Assembly: GCA_009694805.1 (NCBI GenBank)
Contig: SICM01000005.1
Location: 1-64,000 of the forward strand
DNA: 64,000 nt
Direction: 5' to 3'
Origin: Candidatus Latescibacterota bacterium
GTDB lineage: Bacteria; Latescibacterota; UBA2968; SICM01
Part shown: positions 26,190-35,128 of the stretch, one piece after another
Layout of the letters: every line of letters begins with the position of its first letter
How positions within the stretch are numbered: position 1 is the first letter of the stretch
The notes under the pieces: model-generated
What the model saw: only the letters and a program-made list of their open reading frames with translations
The model's database searches: none
Told to the model about the DNA's origin: nothing
Translations under genes and position numbers: made by a program

Positions 26190-26254
26190 TGCCACGTGTC
26201 CACGTATCACGTGCCACGTAAAACCTTACACCTTACACTTGGCACCTGGCACTT
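26190..26254. repeat. Heptamer array filling the udg-dnaB gap
   Basis: From 26190 the sequence reads in sevens: GTGCCAC GTGTCCA CGTATCA CGTGCCA, then CGTAAAA, CCTTACA CCTTACA CTTGGCA CCTGGCA CTT. The second half is the inverted relative of the first (GTGCCA against TGGCAC). It runs from 2 bases after the glycosylase stop to 6 bases before dnaB. Confidence 0.85.
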
Positions 26255-26260
26255 AATTCT

Positions 26261-27631
26261 ATGGCTACCGAACGCGCTCTATCTACCGAACGTCTCCCCC
26301 CGCAGGCCGTGGATGTCGAACGGGCCGTGTTGAGCGCCATGCTCATCGACTCCGGCGCTGTGGGCGCGGTGGTGGAGATCCTCCCCGAGACCGCCTTCTA
26401 CCAGACGGCGCACCGGAAGATCTACACCACCATGATCTCCCTCTACGGGAAGGGGCAGCCGGTGGATCAGATCACGGTGGTGCAGGAACTCATGCGACGC
26501 CAGCACCTCGAAGAGGTGGGTGGGGTGGTCGCCGTGGCGCAGCTCGCCGGGGAGGTCGGGACCTCGGCCAACGCCGAGTACCACGCCAAGATCGTCCTGG
26601 AGAAGGCCCTGCGGAGGGAGATGATCAACATCTCATCGCAGGTCGCGGCGGAGTGTTACGCGGAGACGGAGGACGCGTTCCAGCTCCTGGAGCGCGCCGA
26701 GCAGAAGTTCTTCGGCCTGTCCCAGGGGGCCATCTCCAGGGGGTTCAAGCCCCTGGAGGGCATCCTCCACGAGACGTTCGAGCTGGTCGAGCGGGCGCAC
26801 AAGCGGGCCGGGGCGCTATCCGGGCTGACGACGGGCTACCGGGAACTGGACGAGTTGACCGCGGGGCTGCAACCGTCGGACCTGATCATCGTGGCGGGTC
26901 GGCCCAGCATGGGAAAGACCGCCTTCGGCCTCTGCGTGGCCCGGAATGTGGCGGTGAAGGAGAAGGTCCCGGTGGGGGTCTTCTCGCTGGAGATGTCGGA
27001 GCAGCAGATCGCGCAGCGGCTGCTCTGCGCCGAGTCCCGCGTGGACTCGCACCGCCTGCGGACCGGGCGGCTGTCGGACGATGAGTGGATGCGCCTGGCG
27101 GCCTGGAGCAGCAAGCTGGTGGAGGCCCCGATCTTCATCGACGACACGCCGGGCATCAGCGTCCTGGAGATGCGGGCGAAGGCGCGCCGGTTGAAGGCCG
27201 AGCACGGCGTGGGGCTGATCATCGTGGACTACCTTCAGCTTGTCACGACGCACGACCGGATCGACAACCGGGAGCAGGAGATCGCCAAGATCTCGCGGTC
27301 TCTCAAGGCGCTGGCCAAGGAGCTGAACACCCCGATGATTGCCTGCGCGCAGCTCTCCCGCGCCGTGGAGACGCGGGGCGGGGACAAGCGGCCGATCCTG
27401 AGCGATCTGCGGGAGAGCGGGAGTATTGAACAGGACGCGGACGTGGTGATGTTCCTCTACCGGCCCGAGGTCTACGGGGTGAAGGACGATCAGGGGAACG
27501 AACAGGAGGGGGTGGCGGAGGTGATCATCGGCAAGCAGCGCAACGGGCCTCTGGGCAGCGTGTTTCTGACCTGGTTGAGCGAGTACGGCCGGTTCGAAGA
27601 TCCGGAGATGTACCGGGAGGAACCGTTTTAG
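26261..27631 (+). CDS. dnaB: Replicative DNA helicase
   Basis: The 456-residue protein has the DnaB N-terminal domain (LPPQAVDVERAVLSAMLID) and RecA-like C-terminal domain with Walker A VAGRPSMGKTAFGLC, FSLEMSEQQIAQRLLC, Walker B LIIVDYLQLV and QLSRAVETRG. It unwinds DNA at the replication fork as a hexamer. No intein. No strong ribosome binding site is seen; the start ATG follows the heptamer array by 6 bases. Confidence 0.98.
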   Translation: MATERALSTERLPPQAVDVERAVLSAMLIDSGAVGAVVEILPETAFYQTAHRKIYTTMISLYGKGQPVDQITVVQELMRRQHLEEVGGVVAVAQLAGEVGTSANAEYHAKIVLEKALRREMINISSQVAAECYAETEDAFQLLERAEQKFFGLSQGAISRGFKPLEGILHETFELVERAHKRAGALSGLTTGYRELDELTAGLQPSDLIIVAGRPSMGKTAFGLCVARNVAVKEKVPVGVFSLEMSEQQIAQRLLCAESRVDSHRLRTGRLSDDEWMRLAAWSSKLVEAPIFIDDTPGISVLEMRAKARRLKAEHGVGLIIVDYLQLVTTHDRIDNREQEIAKISRSLKALAKELNTPMIACAQLSRAVETRGGDKRPILSDLRESGSIEQDADVVMFLYRPEVYGVKDDQGNEQEGVAEVIIGKQRNGPLGSVFLTWLSEYGRFEDPEMYREEPF

Positions 27632-27633
27632 CA

Positions 27634-27717
27634 AAGGCGGAAGGATAAAGGATGAAGGCGGAAAGAGACCCTTTTATCCTTCATCCTTCATCCTTCATCC
27701 TTCATCCTTCATCCTTT
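27634..27717. repeat. Heptamer array: AAGGATA-type arm and inverted ATCCTTC x5
   Basis: AAGGCGG AAGGATA AAGGATG AAGGCGG AAAGAGA (27634-27668) is followed by CCCTTTT and then ATCCTTC five times plus ATCCTTT (27676-27717). The arms are reverse complements in register, so the dnaB-radA gap is essentially one imperfect hairpin, ending 7 bases before the radA ATG. Confidence 0.92.
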
Positions 27718-27724
27718 CTTCGCA

Positions 27725-29077
27725 ATGAAGCGATCTTCCATCTACGTCTGTCAGACATGCGGGGCGGAGGCGTCCAGGTGGTTCGGGCGCTGTGCGGGGT
27801 GCGGGGCGTGGAACACGTGCGTCGAGGAGGGGGTCTCGACGCGACGCACGAAGGCCGGCGCCCAGGCGCGTAACCCACCGACGCCGATCACGGCGGTCTC
27901 CGGGTCTTCGGAGGCGCGGCAGTCGACGGGGATCGGGGAGTTCGACCGGGCGCTGGGCGGCGGCATCGTGGAAGGGTCGGCCATTCTGATCGGCGGCGAT
28001 CCCGGCATCGGAAAGTCCACGCTGCTGCTCCAGGCCTCGTCGGGCGTGGCGCTGTCGGGGAGTCGGGTGCTCTATGTCTCGGCGGAGGAGTCCCTCGGCC
28101 AGACGAAGATGCGGGCTCAGCGGGTCGGCGCCCTGTCCGAGAACCTGCTCGTCGCCTCCGAGACGGACGTGGAGGCCGTCTGCGAGCAGATCGCCAGCGT
28201 TCGTCCGGTCCTGGTCGTGGTCGATTCGATCCAGACCCTGTACCGGCCCGACCTGGAGAGTGCGCCGGGGAGCGTGAGCCAGGTGCGGGAGTGCGCCTCC
28301 CGTCTGGTCTCCCTGGCCAAGACCACGGGCGCGGCGGTCTTCCTGATCGGACACGTGACGAAGGAGGGGTCTGTGGCCGGCCCCCGGACGCTGGAGCACC
28401 TCGTGGACACGGTGCTCTATCTGGAGGGGGAACGACACGGGGCGTTTCGCATCCTGCGGGCGGCGAAGAACCGGTTCGGCTCGACGAACGAGATCGGCAT
28501 CTTCGAGATGCAGGAGAAGGGGCTGACGGAGGTCCGGAACCCCTCCCGGCTTTTCATCCCGGACCGGACCGGGAACGGATCGGGGTCCGTGGTCGTCTGC
28601 AGCATGGAGGGGACGCGTCCCCTCCTGGTGGAACTTCAGGCGCTGGTCGCGCGGACCGCGTTCGGTTATCCGCAGCGGGTGACCACGGGGATCGACGGAC
28701 GTCGGCTGGCCATCCTGGTGGCCGTGCTGGAGAAGCGGTCGGGCCTGGACCTGAGCGCGCAGGACATCTTTCTGAACGCCGCGGGCGGGGTGCGTCTGGA
28801 CGAGCCGGCTGTGGACCTGGGGGTGGCCCTGGCGGTCGTCTCCAGCTTCCGGGATCGCCCGGTGGACCGGGGGCTGGTGGCCATCGGCGAGGTCGGGCTG
28901 GGGGGGGAGGTCCGGCCCGTGGGGCAGGTGGACCGCCGGGTTGCAGAGGCGCATCAGCTCGGTTTCACCCGGTGCGTCGTGGCCAAGGAGAACCTCCGGG
29001 GACTCAAGGCCCCGTCCGGCCTGGAGGTGGTGGGCGTGGCCCAGATCGACGCTGCGCAGGAGGTCGTGTTCGGTTAG
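27725..29077 (+). CDS. radA: DNA repair protein RadA
   Basis: The 450-residue protein has the N-terminal zinc finger (CQTCGAEASRWFGRCAGCGAW), Walker A GGDPGIGKSTLLLQ, the RadA KNRFG motif (AAKNRFGSTNEIGIFEM) and a Lon-like C-terminal domain (about 270-450, NAAGGVRLDEPAVDLGVALA). It processes recombination intermediates and drives branch migration. It follows dnaB in the same direction with the heptamer hairpin between them. Confidence 0.98.
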   Translation: MKRSSIYVCQTCGAEASRWFGRCAGCGAWNTCVEEGVSTRRTKAGAQARNPPTPITAVSGSSEARQSTGIGEFDRALGGGIVEGSAILIGGDPGIGKSTLLLQASSGVALSGSRVLYVSAEESLGQTKMRAQRVGALSENLLVASETDVEAVCEQIASVRPVLVVVDSIQTLYRPDLESAPGSVSQVRECASRLVSLAKTTGAAVFLIGHVTKEGSVAGPRTLEHLVDTVLYLEGERHGAFRILRAAKNRFGSTNEIGIFEMQEKGLTEVRNPSRLFIPDRTGNGSGSVVVCSMEGTRPLLVELQALVARTAFGYPQRVTTGIDGRRLAILVAVLEKRSGLDLSAQDIFLNAAGGVRLDEPAVDLGVALAVVSSFRDRPVDRGLVAIGEVGLGGEVRPVGQVDRRVAEAHQLGFTRCVVAKENLRGLKAPSGLEVVGVAQIDAAQEVVFG

Positions 29078-29115
29078 TCGTGTTCGGTTAAATAAATTCA
29101 AAGAGGTCTTCAGAT

Positions 29116-29781
29116 ATGGATAACAGAGACGTTGAACACCTTTCCAAGATGCTCTCGTTGATGCTCCGGCATCGCCCGGAGGAGTTCGGGGTGGAGGTGG
29201 ACCGGTACGGGTATGCAGACCTGAACGCCGTGCTGGTCGCCCTTCAGGATCGTTCGCCTTCCGTGACGATGGAGGATGTCGAACATCTCGTCTACGAGGC
29301 CGAGAAGCAGCGTTTTGAGATCGAAAACGGCAGGATTCGCGCCCGGTACGGCCACAGCATCCCCATTGAGATCGACCGGGAACCGGTGGAGCCTCCGGAG
29401 TTCCTCTACCAGGAGGTGTTCGCAGAGGACCTGGGGATGGTGAAGCGAGAGGGGCTGGTCCCCCGCGACCGGCAGTACGTCCATCTCTCGTTCGACCCGC
29501 ACCGCGAGACCCGGCAGGGCCGGCGGGGAGGCCCGCAGGTGGTCGTCCGGGTGCGGGCGCGGGAGGCGCACGCCGCCGGGCTGGCCTTCTACGATTGCGG
29601 CCCCACCATCCTGACGGCGGAGGTCCCTCCGGCGTTCCTGGACATTCCGGACCTGCCTCCTCCTCAGCCTCGTTCTTCTTTGCCGGTCTCCCCCGACCTT
29701 CCCGAGACCTCTCCGGACACGAATAAGCCGTCCGCGCCCGTGACTTTTGGCCGGGTCCGGAAGACCGTCCGCAGGCGGTAG
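29116..29781 (+). CDS. kptA: RNA 2'-phosphotransferase KptA/Tpt1 family
   Basis: The 221-residue protein has KMLSLMLRHRPEEFGVEVDR at the N-terminus (catalytic Arg-His), IRARYGHSIPIEI, and REGLVPRDRQYVHLS, matching KptA/Tpt1. These enzymes transfer an internal 2'-phosphate of RNA to NAD. The usual LYHGT motif before the NAD-binding half reads LYQEV, so a normally conserved His-Gly pair is missing; activity may be altered. The last 45 residues (PPPQPRSSLPVSPDLPETSP...) are a proline-rich tail outside the family core. It is 38 bases downstream of radA. Confidence 0.9.
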   Translation: MDNRDVEHLSKMLSLMLRHRPEEFGVEVDRYGYADLNAVLVALQDRSPSVTMEDVEHLVYEAEKQRFEIENGRIRARYGHSIPIEIDREPVEPPEFLYQEVFAEDLGMVKREGLVPRDRQYVHLSFDPHRETRQGRRGGPQVVVRVRAREAHAAGLAFYDCGPTILTAEVPPAFLDIPDLPPPQPRSSLPVSPDLPETSPDTNKPSAPVTFGRVRKTVRRR

Positions 29782-29827
29782 ACCCCTCCTTCCTCTCGCG
29801 TGGGAGGGAGAAATGCAGAGGGCGTGC

Positions 29828-29918
29828 GAAAATGCAAAGTGCAAAGTGTAAAGTGCAAAGTGTAAGGCGTAAGATTGCATTTTGCATTTTGCATTTTGTA
29901 TTTTGTATTTTGTATTTT
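29828..29918. repeat. Heptamer array: CAAAGTG/TAAAGTG arm and inverted GCATTTT, GTATTTT
   Basis: GAAAATG CAAAGTG CAAAGTG TAAAGTG CAAAGTG TAAGGCG TAAGATT (29828-29876) passes directly into GCATTTT three times and GTATTTT three times (29877-29918). The arms are inverted complements. It lies 29 bases upstream of the first DmpA-like gene. Confidence 0.92.
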
Positions 29919-29947
29919 ATGGTTCCCGCTTCATCGGAGAGGATGAC

Positions 29948-31153
29948 ATGAGCGAGGGCATCTCCCGTCGAAGGTTTCTCGGGCTGGGGCTGGCAGGCGG
30001 GGTGGCCCTGGCCGCACCCGCGTTCCTCCGGGGCGAAGAGATCGGAGGCGTGGGCCGGGCCCGGTTGCGCGCCCTGGGCATTACACCGGGGACGATGCCT
30101 CCGGGGCCGCTCAACGCCATCACGGACGTGGCGGGGGTGGAGGTGGGGCACACGACGCTGATCCGGGGAGAAGGGCGGCTGGTCGTGGGCGAGGGGCCGG
30201 TCCGGACCGGGGTGACGGCGATCCTGCCGGTGGGCAAGACGCGCGACGACCATCTGCTGGCCGCGGACTTCACGCTGAACGGGAACGGGGAGATGACGGG
30301 GATCGGGTACGTGCGCAGGACCGGGCGGCTGGGTGCGCCGATCCTGCTGACGAACACCTCCAGCGTCGGGATGGTCTACGATGCGGCGCTCGGATGGATG
30401 GCCGAGCGAAGGCCGGGGCTGATGCGCTCCGACGGATGGCCCGAACCGGTGGTGGGGGAGACCTGGGATGCCTTTCTGAACGACACGGAGGGCCGGCACG
30501 TTCACGCGGGACACGTGCGCGCGGCGATCGAAGGGGCCTCCGGAGGGCCGGTCGCGGAGGGGTGCGTGGGCGGGGGGACGGGGATGGTCTGTTACGGGTT
30601 CAAGGGGGGCACGGGGACGGCCTCCCGTGTGATGGACGGCGGAAAAAAGGGGAAGCCCTACACCACAGGCGTCCTCGTGCAGGCGAACCACGGGCGGAGG
30701 CCGCAACTGACGGTGGACGGCGTGCCGGTGGGACGGGAGATCCCGGAGCTGTTGCCGGAGCGGGGGGAGGTGCGGAGCAAGTCGATCCTGGTGATCGTGG
30801 CCACGGATGCGCCCCTGCTGCCCGCGCAGTTGCAGCGACTGGCGAAGCGGGCGGCGCTGGGGCTGGCGCGGACGGGGGCGCTGTCGATGCACTCCAGCGG
30901 GGATCTGACGCTGGCCTTCTCCACGGCCAATCGACTTCCGGCCCGCTCCGTTGCGCGGGTCGAGGCGCTGGAGGTCCTGGACGACGAGGCGATCACCCCG
31001 CTCTACCAGGCTACGATCGAGGCGACGGAGGAGGCCGTGCTGAACGCCCTGACCTCGGCCACGACCGTGACCGGACGGGATGGCAACCGGGTCCACGCCC
31101 TGCCCCTGGACCGGCTGGTGGATGTGATGAGAAGGTTTGGGCGGTTGAAGTAG
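29948..31153 (+). CDS. P1-family (S58, DmpA-like) aminopeptidase with Tat signal
   Basis: The ATG at 29948 follows GGAGAGG and opens with a twin-arginine signal (SRRRFLGLGLAGGVALAAPA). The 401-residue protein then shows P1/DmpA features: GPLNAITDVAGVEVGHTTLI, ILLTNTSSVGMVYDA, GGGTGMVCYGFKGGTGTASR and VATDAPLLPAQLQRLAKRAA. Family members cut themselves near a Gly-rich Ser/Thr motif and release D- or L-amino acids and beta-peptides from N-termini. This copy should act outside the inner membrane, fully folded. It heads a run of five genes with a second peptidase, an MlrC-like protein and an amino-acid ABC transporter. Confidence 0.93.
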   Translation: MSEGISRRRFLGLGLAGGVALAAPAFLRGEEIGGVGRARLRALGITPGTMPPGPLNAITDVAGVEVGHTTLIRGEGRLVVGEGPVRTGVTAILPVGKTRDDHLLAADFTLNGNGEMTGIGYVRRTGRLGAPILLTNTSSVGMVYDAALGWMAERRPGLMRSDGWPEPVVGETWDAFLNDTEGRHVHAGHVRAAIEGASGGPVAEGCVGGGTGMVCYGFKGGTGTASRVMDGGKKGKPYTTGVLVQANHGRRPQLTVDGVPVGREIPELLPERGEVRSKSILVIVATDAPLLPAQLQRLAKRAALGLARTGALSMHSSGDLTLAFSTANRLPARSVARVEALEVLDDEAITPLYQATIEATEEAVLNALTSATTVTGRDGNRVHALPLDRLVDVMRRFGRLK

Positions 31154-31177
31154 GGGCGGATCGCCATCCGCCCCTAC
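31150..31177. repeat. 28-bp palindrome providing the first DmpA-like stop codon
   Basis: Arms GTAGGGGC/GCCCCTAC around GGATCGCCATCC. The left arm's TAG ends the first peptidase gene; the second starts 24 bases later. Confidence 0.88.
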
Positions 31178-31201
31178 ACGGTTATCACAAGGAAATTTCC
31201 T

Positions 31202-32224
31202 ATGCCGCGACTCAGGGACCTGGGGATCCGGATCGGACGATTTGAGCCGGGACCGGCGAACGCGATCACGGATGTGGACGGCGTGCGGGTCGGGCATACG
31301 GATGTCTCAGAGGGGGGGTTGCTGACCGGGCTGACGGCGGTGGCCCCGTATCCCTCGGAGGCAGGGAAGCGGAGACTCTTCATCGGGCGCTGGGTCCTGG
31401 ATGGGGGGGCGGGGATGTCGGGTGGCGCGGTGGCGGAGGACTTCGGGACGTTCTCCAGCCCGATCGTGCTGGCCCCGGCCCCGGCGGCGGGCAGGGTCTA
31501 CAACGGGTTGATCACCTATGGCCATCAACGGGACAAGGGCCTTCCCATCGACGCGGGCTGGCCGCCGGTGGTCGTGGGGGTGGACGATGGCTTCCTGAAC
31601 GACCGGGAGGCGGAGCGAAGGATCGGGGAGGCGGAGCTGGGGCGCTGCTTCGCGCAGATGGGCCGGCAGGTGGCCGAGGGGAACGCGGGGATCGGGAGGG
31701 GGCTGTGCGCCTTCGGGCTCAGGGGGGGCGTGGGGACGGCTTCCCGGAGGGTCGGGGACCATACGGTTGGGCTTCTGGTGGCCGCGAATGGGGGGGAGCG
31801 GAGGGGGTTGCGCGTGGATGGGACGCCGGTGGGGCGCTTCCTGGACCTTCCGGAGCCGAAGGGGGAGCGGCCCCGCTCGGTCTTTGCCGTGGCCGCGACG
31901 GATGCGCCGATGCTGTCCGGACAGCTCAACCGGCTGGCGGGGCGGACGGCGCTGGGGCTGGCGCGGGGGGGATTCCTGGACGGCCACGTGGTGGAAGGGC
32001 TGGTCCTGGCATTTTCCACGAAGAACGCGCTGGTGGACGGCGAGGAGACCGTGCAGCGGGTCGGGATGGTCGGGGAGGAGGGACTGCCGTCTCTCTTCGA
32101 GGCCGCCGGGGAGGCTGCGGAGGAGGCGGGGCTGAACGGACTGCTGGCCGCCGGGCCGATGGATCGGCTGCCGGCGCTGACGGCGGACCGGCTGCTGGCC
32201 GCGTTGAAAAAAGCAAGGGGGTGA
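31202..32224 (+). CDS. P1-family (S58, DmpA-like) aminopeptidase, cytoplasmic
   Basis: The 340-residue protein is a diverged paralogue of the preceding one: GPANAITDVDGVRVGHTDVS, IVLAPAPAAGRVYNGLI, AFGLRGGVGTASRRV and AATDAPMLSGQLNRLAGRTA. It lacks a signal peptide, so the pair may split work between periplasm and cytoplasm. It is 4 bases from the MlrC-family gene that follows. Confidence 0.93.
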   Translation: MPRLRDLGIRIGRFEPGPANAITDVDGVRVGHTDVSEGGLLTGLTAVAPYPSEAGKRRLFIGRWVLDGGAGMSGGAVAEDFGTFSSPIVLAPAPAAGRVYNGLITYGHQRDKGLPIDAGWPPVVVGVDDGFLNDREAERRIGEAELGRCFAQMGRQVAEGNAGIGRGLCAFGLRGGVGTASRRVGDHTVGLLVAANGGERRGLRVDGTPVGRFLDLPEPKGERPRSVFAVAATDAPMLSGQLNRLAGRTALGLARGGFLDGHVVEGLVLAFSTKNALVDGEETVQRVGMVGEEGLPSLFEAAGEAAEEAGLNGLLAAGPMDRLPALTADRLLAALKKARG

Positions 32225-32227
32225 ACC

Positions 32228-33712
32228 GTGCGCATCCTGACGGCCTGCATCGGACACGAGACGAACACCTTTGCCGCGACCCCGACGACGCTGGAGGACT
32301 TCCGACGGGGCAGCCCTGCGCCGGACTTCGGTGGCGGGACGCCGGTCCTGGATCACTTCCGGGACACGCGCACGATCCACGGCGGATATATCGCGGGCGC
32401 GGTGCAACACGGCCTGGCGCTGGCGCCGCTGCTCTGGACGTTCGCCACGCCGGGCGGCACGGTGGATCAGGACGCATACGACTTTTTAAAAGGCCTGTTG
32501 CTGGACCGATTGAGGGCCGCCGGCAGGTGTGACGGCATCTTGCTGGATCTGCACGGGGCGATGGTGACGGAGGCCGTCGAGGACGCGGAGGGGGACCTGA
32601 TCGCCGCGGTGCGTGAGGTCGTCGGGGAAGCGATGCCCATCGTCGTGACGCTGGATTTGCACGCCAACATCACCGCGCAGATGGCGGAGGGCGCGGACGT
32701 CATCGTCGGGTTCGACGAGTATCCCCATATCGACATGTACGAGCGCGGGGTCGAGGCCACGGAGGTCATGGTGGCCATCCTGCGGGGCGACCTCCGGCCT
32801 GAGATGGCCTATCATCCGCTTCCGCTGCTGACCATGCCTCCCAGGCAGTGTACGCTCATCGATCCGATGCGTTCGCTGCTGGCGCAGGCGCGGGCGATGG
32901 AGCAGGAGGTGGTGAATGTGACGCTCGCGATGGGGTTCCCGTTTGCGGATATCCACGATGCGGGCGCATCGGTGCTGGTCACGACGAATGGCGACGCCGG
33001 ACTCGCCCGACGCCGGGCCGAGGAGATGGCCAGGGCGATCTGGGAGAGGCGGGGCGACTTCACGCCGGTGCTGACGCCCGTGTCTGAGGCGATCGCCTAT
33101 GCGCGCACGCAGGCGAAGGGGCTGGTGGTCCTGGCCGACGGGTCCGACAACCCGGGCGGGGGCGGTCCGTGCGACGGGACGGTCATCCTGCGGCAGTTCA
33201 TCGAGGCGGACGCGCAGGGCGCGGTCGTGGCCGTGATCGCGGACCCGCAGGCCGTGGCGCAGGCCGTGGCGGCAGGGGTGGGGGACACGGTCACGCTCGA
33301 CCTGGGTGGGAAGACCGACGACCGGCACGGCGCGCCGGTGCGGCTGACGGCCCAGGTCCGACTGCTGTCCGACGGGGCCTTCACCCTGCGTGGCCCGATG
33401 GGGGGAGGCGCCCGCGCCCGCATGGGCCGGACGGCGGTGCTCGTGGCCGGGGGCGTGGAGGTCGTGGTGACGGAGCGGCGCATCCAGCCCTACGACGCGG
33501 CGCTGCTCCGGAGCGTGGGCATCGAGCCGACGGAGCGCCGGCTGATCGCCCTGAAATCCGCGGTCCATTTCCGGAGTACCTACCAGGACCTGGCCGAACG
33601 CATCTTCGACGCGGATACGCCGGGGGTACATCGCCCGGACTTCAACGCCTATACGTACCGTCGGGTGCGAAGGCCGATCTATCCCCTGGAGGACCTGTGC
33701 GCTACGTCCTGA
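32228..33712 (+). CDS. MlrC/M81-family metallopeptidase-like protein
   Basis: The 494-residue protein starts at GTG (MRILTACIGHETNTFAATPT) and has the M81/MlrC family pattern: ILLDLHGAMVTEAVEDAEGD, VTLDLHANITAQMAEGADVI, GFDEYPHIDMYERG and the C-terminal RRIQPYDAALLRSVGIEPTE. MlrC proteins include the last enzyme of microcystin degradation, which cuts short linear peptides; most members are uncharacterised. Its neighbours are two aminopeptidases and an amino-acid transporter. The next gene starts within its last 16 bases, so translation is coupled. Confidence 0.93.
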   Translation: MRILTACIGHETNTFAATPTTLEDFRRGSPAPDFGGGTPVLDHFRDTRTIHGGYIAGAVQHGLALAPLLWTFATPGGTVDQDAYDFLKGLLLDRLRAAGRCDGILLDLHGAMVTEAVEDAEGDLIAAVREVVGEAMPIVVTLDLHANITAQMAEGADVIVGFDEYPHIDMYERGVEATEVMVAILRGDLRPEMAYHPLPLLTMPPRQCTLIDPMRSLLAQARAMEQEVVNVTLAMGFPFADIHDAGASVLVTTNGDAGLARRRAEEMARAIWERRGDFTPVLTPVSEAIAYARTQAKGLVVLADGSDNPGGGGPCDGTVILRQFIEADAQGAVVAVIADPQAVAQAVAAGVGDTVTLDLGGKTDDRHGAPVRLTAQVRLLSDGAFTLRGPMGGGARARMGRTAVLVAGGVEVVVTERRIQPYDAALLRSVGIEPTERRLIALKSAVHFRSTYQDLAERIFDADTPGVHRPDFNAYTYRRVRRPIYPLEDLCATS

Positions 33713-35115
33713 TCTGCCTCTCGCTGCTGTGCCTGATGTCCCCCTGTTTCGCGGAGACGACGCTGGAGCGCGTCCGGCGGACGGGGGAGATCCAGGTGGG
33801 CACGGATGCCACGTACCCGCCGTTCGAGAGCAAGGTCGGGGAGGTCTACGAGGGGTTCGACGTGGACCTGGGGGAGGCGGTGGCCCGCGAGATGGGCGTG
33901 CGGATCGTCTGGACGAACGTCAGCTTCGACGGGATCTTCCCCGGTCTCATCGCCGGGAAGTACGACATGATCATCTCCGCGGTGACGATCACGCCGGAGC
34001 GGGCGGCGGAGATGGCCTTCTCGGACCCTTACTACGACGCGGGCCAGATCATCACGGTGCGAAAGGGGGAGAAGGGGATCGCGACGGTCCGGGACCTGGT
34101 CGGGAAGGCGGCAGGCGTACAGGTCAACACGACGTCGCAGTACATGCTGGAGAAGCAGGGCGGGGTGGACATCCGGAAGTATGCCTCGATGGACCTGGCC
34201 ATGCTGGACCTCCAGCAGGGCCGGCTGCGGGCGGTGGTGGGGGATGCCCCGACGATCCAGTGGATGATCGGGAAGAACTTCTCCTCCCTGGAGATGGTGG
34301 GGGAACTGCTGACGCAGGACCGCTACGGGTACGTGTTCCGGAAGGGGGACGCGGACCTGGCGGGGGTCGTGAACGCGGCCCTGGCCAGGGTGCGGGCCGC
34401 CGGGACCTACGATGCGCTCCACGCCAGGTGGTTCGGGCAGGCCCAGAAGCCCGACCCGAAGGAGCCTTCCCTGGCGGAGCGTCTGCTGCCGCTGTTCGCG
34501 AAGGGGCTGCTCTGGACGGTCCAGTTGACGGTGGCGGCCTACCTGCTGGCGCTGCCCCTGGGGCTGGCGGTGGCCCTGCTGCGTCTCTCCCCGTCCCGTC
34601 CGGTCACGTGGGCCGCGGGGGTCTACGTGGAGGTGCTGCGGGGGACGCCGCTCCTGGTGCAGATCTTCTTCGTGTACTTCGTGCTCCCGTCCGCAGGGCT
34701 CTCGCTGTCGGCCTGGGCCGCAGGGGTGGTCGCGCTGGGGGTCAACGCCAGCGCCTACGTGGCCGAGGTCTGCCGGGCAGGGGTGCTGTCCGTGGACCGG
34801 GGTCAGACGGAGGCTGCCCGCTCGCTGGGGATGACGTCCTGGCAGGCGCTCCGGTTCGTGGTGCTGCCGCAGGCGCTGCGCCGGATGGTGCCGCCCCTGA
34901 CGAACGAGGCGGTGGCGTTGCTGAAGGACTCCTCCCTGGTGTCGGTGATGGGGCTGACGGAGCTGACGCGGGCGGGGCAGGAGCTGTCGGGGCGTTACGC
35001 GGACCCTCTGACGGTCTGGCCTGTGGTGGCCCTGTTCTACTTTGCAGTGACCTTTCCGCTGACCCGCCTGGCGGCGTGGCTGGAGCGGCGCTTCGAGGCG
35101 GGACGAGCGGGTTAA
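33697..35115 (+). CDS. Amino-acid ABC transporter, fused substrate-binding protein and permease
   Basis: I take the GTG at 33697, preceded by GGAGG, which overlaps the end of the MlrC-like gene and gives a signal peptide (MRYVLICLSLLCLMSPCFA). Residues about 22-250 are a family 3 solute-binding domain (LERVRRTGEIQVGTDATYPP, FEGFDVDLGEAVAREMG-type core, DLAMLDLQQGRL). Residues about 265-465 are a HisM/GlnP-type permease with five or so helices and VEVLRGTPLLVQIFFVYFVL. Binding protein and channel in one chain is a known arrangement in some Gram-positive and FCB bacteria. Ligand likely a polar amino acid or a small peptide-derived amine. Confidence 0.93.
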   Translation: MRYVLICLSLLCLMSPCFAETTLERVRRTGEIQVGTDATYPPFESKVGEVYEGFDVDLGEAVAREMGVRIVWTNVSFDGIFPGLIAGKYDMIISAVTITPERAAEMAFSDPYYDAGQIITVRKGEKGIATVRDLVGKAAGVQVNTTSQYMLEKQGGVDIRKYASMDLAMLDLQQGRLRAVVGDAPTIQWMIGKNFSSLEMVGELLTQDRYGYVFRKGDADLAGVVNAALARVRAAGTYDALHARWFGQAQKPDPKEPSLAERLLPLFAKGLLWTVQLTVAAYLLALPLGLAVALLRLSPSRPVTWAAGVYVEVLRGTPLLVQIFFVYFVLPSAGLSLSAWAAGVVALGVNASAYVAEVCRAGVLSVDRGQTEAARSLGMTSWQALRFVVLPQALRRMVPPLTNEAVALLKDSSLVSVMGLTELTRAGQELSGRYADPLTVWPVVALFYFAVTFPLTRLAAWLERRFEAGRAG

Positions 35116-35128
35116 AAAAAGGGTTCTT

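Noticed and set aside
26261-29077. Inteins in dnaB or radA
   Set aside because: Both have normal lengths and uninterrupted Walker motifs.
27695-31297. 1200-codon open frame on the minus strand
   Set aside because: It is antisense to radA, kptA and the first DmpA-like gene, all clearly recognised; its product is Pro/Arg/His-rich low-complexity sequence typical of GC-rich shadow frames.
29948-33712. Microcystin-degradation (mlrABCD) cluster
   Set aside because: Only an MlrC-family protein is present; MlrA and MlrB are missing and the neighbours are P1 aminopeptidases and an ABC importer.
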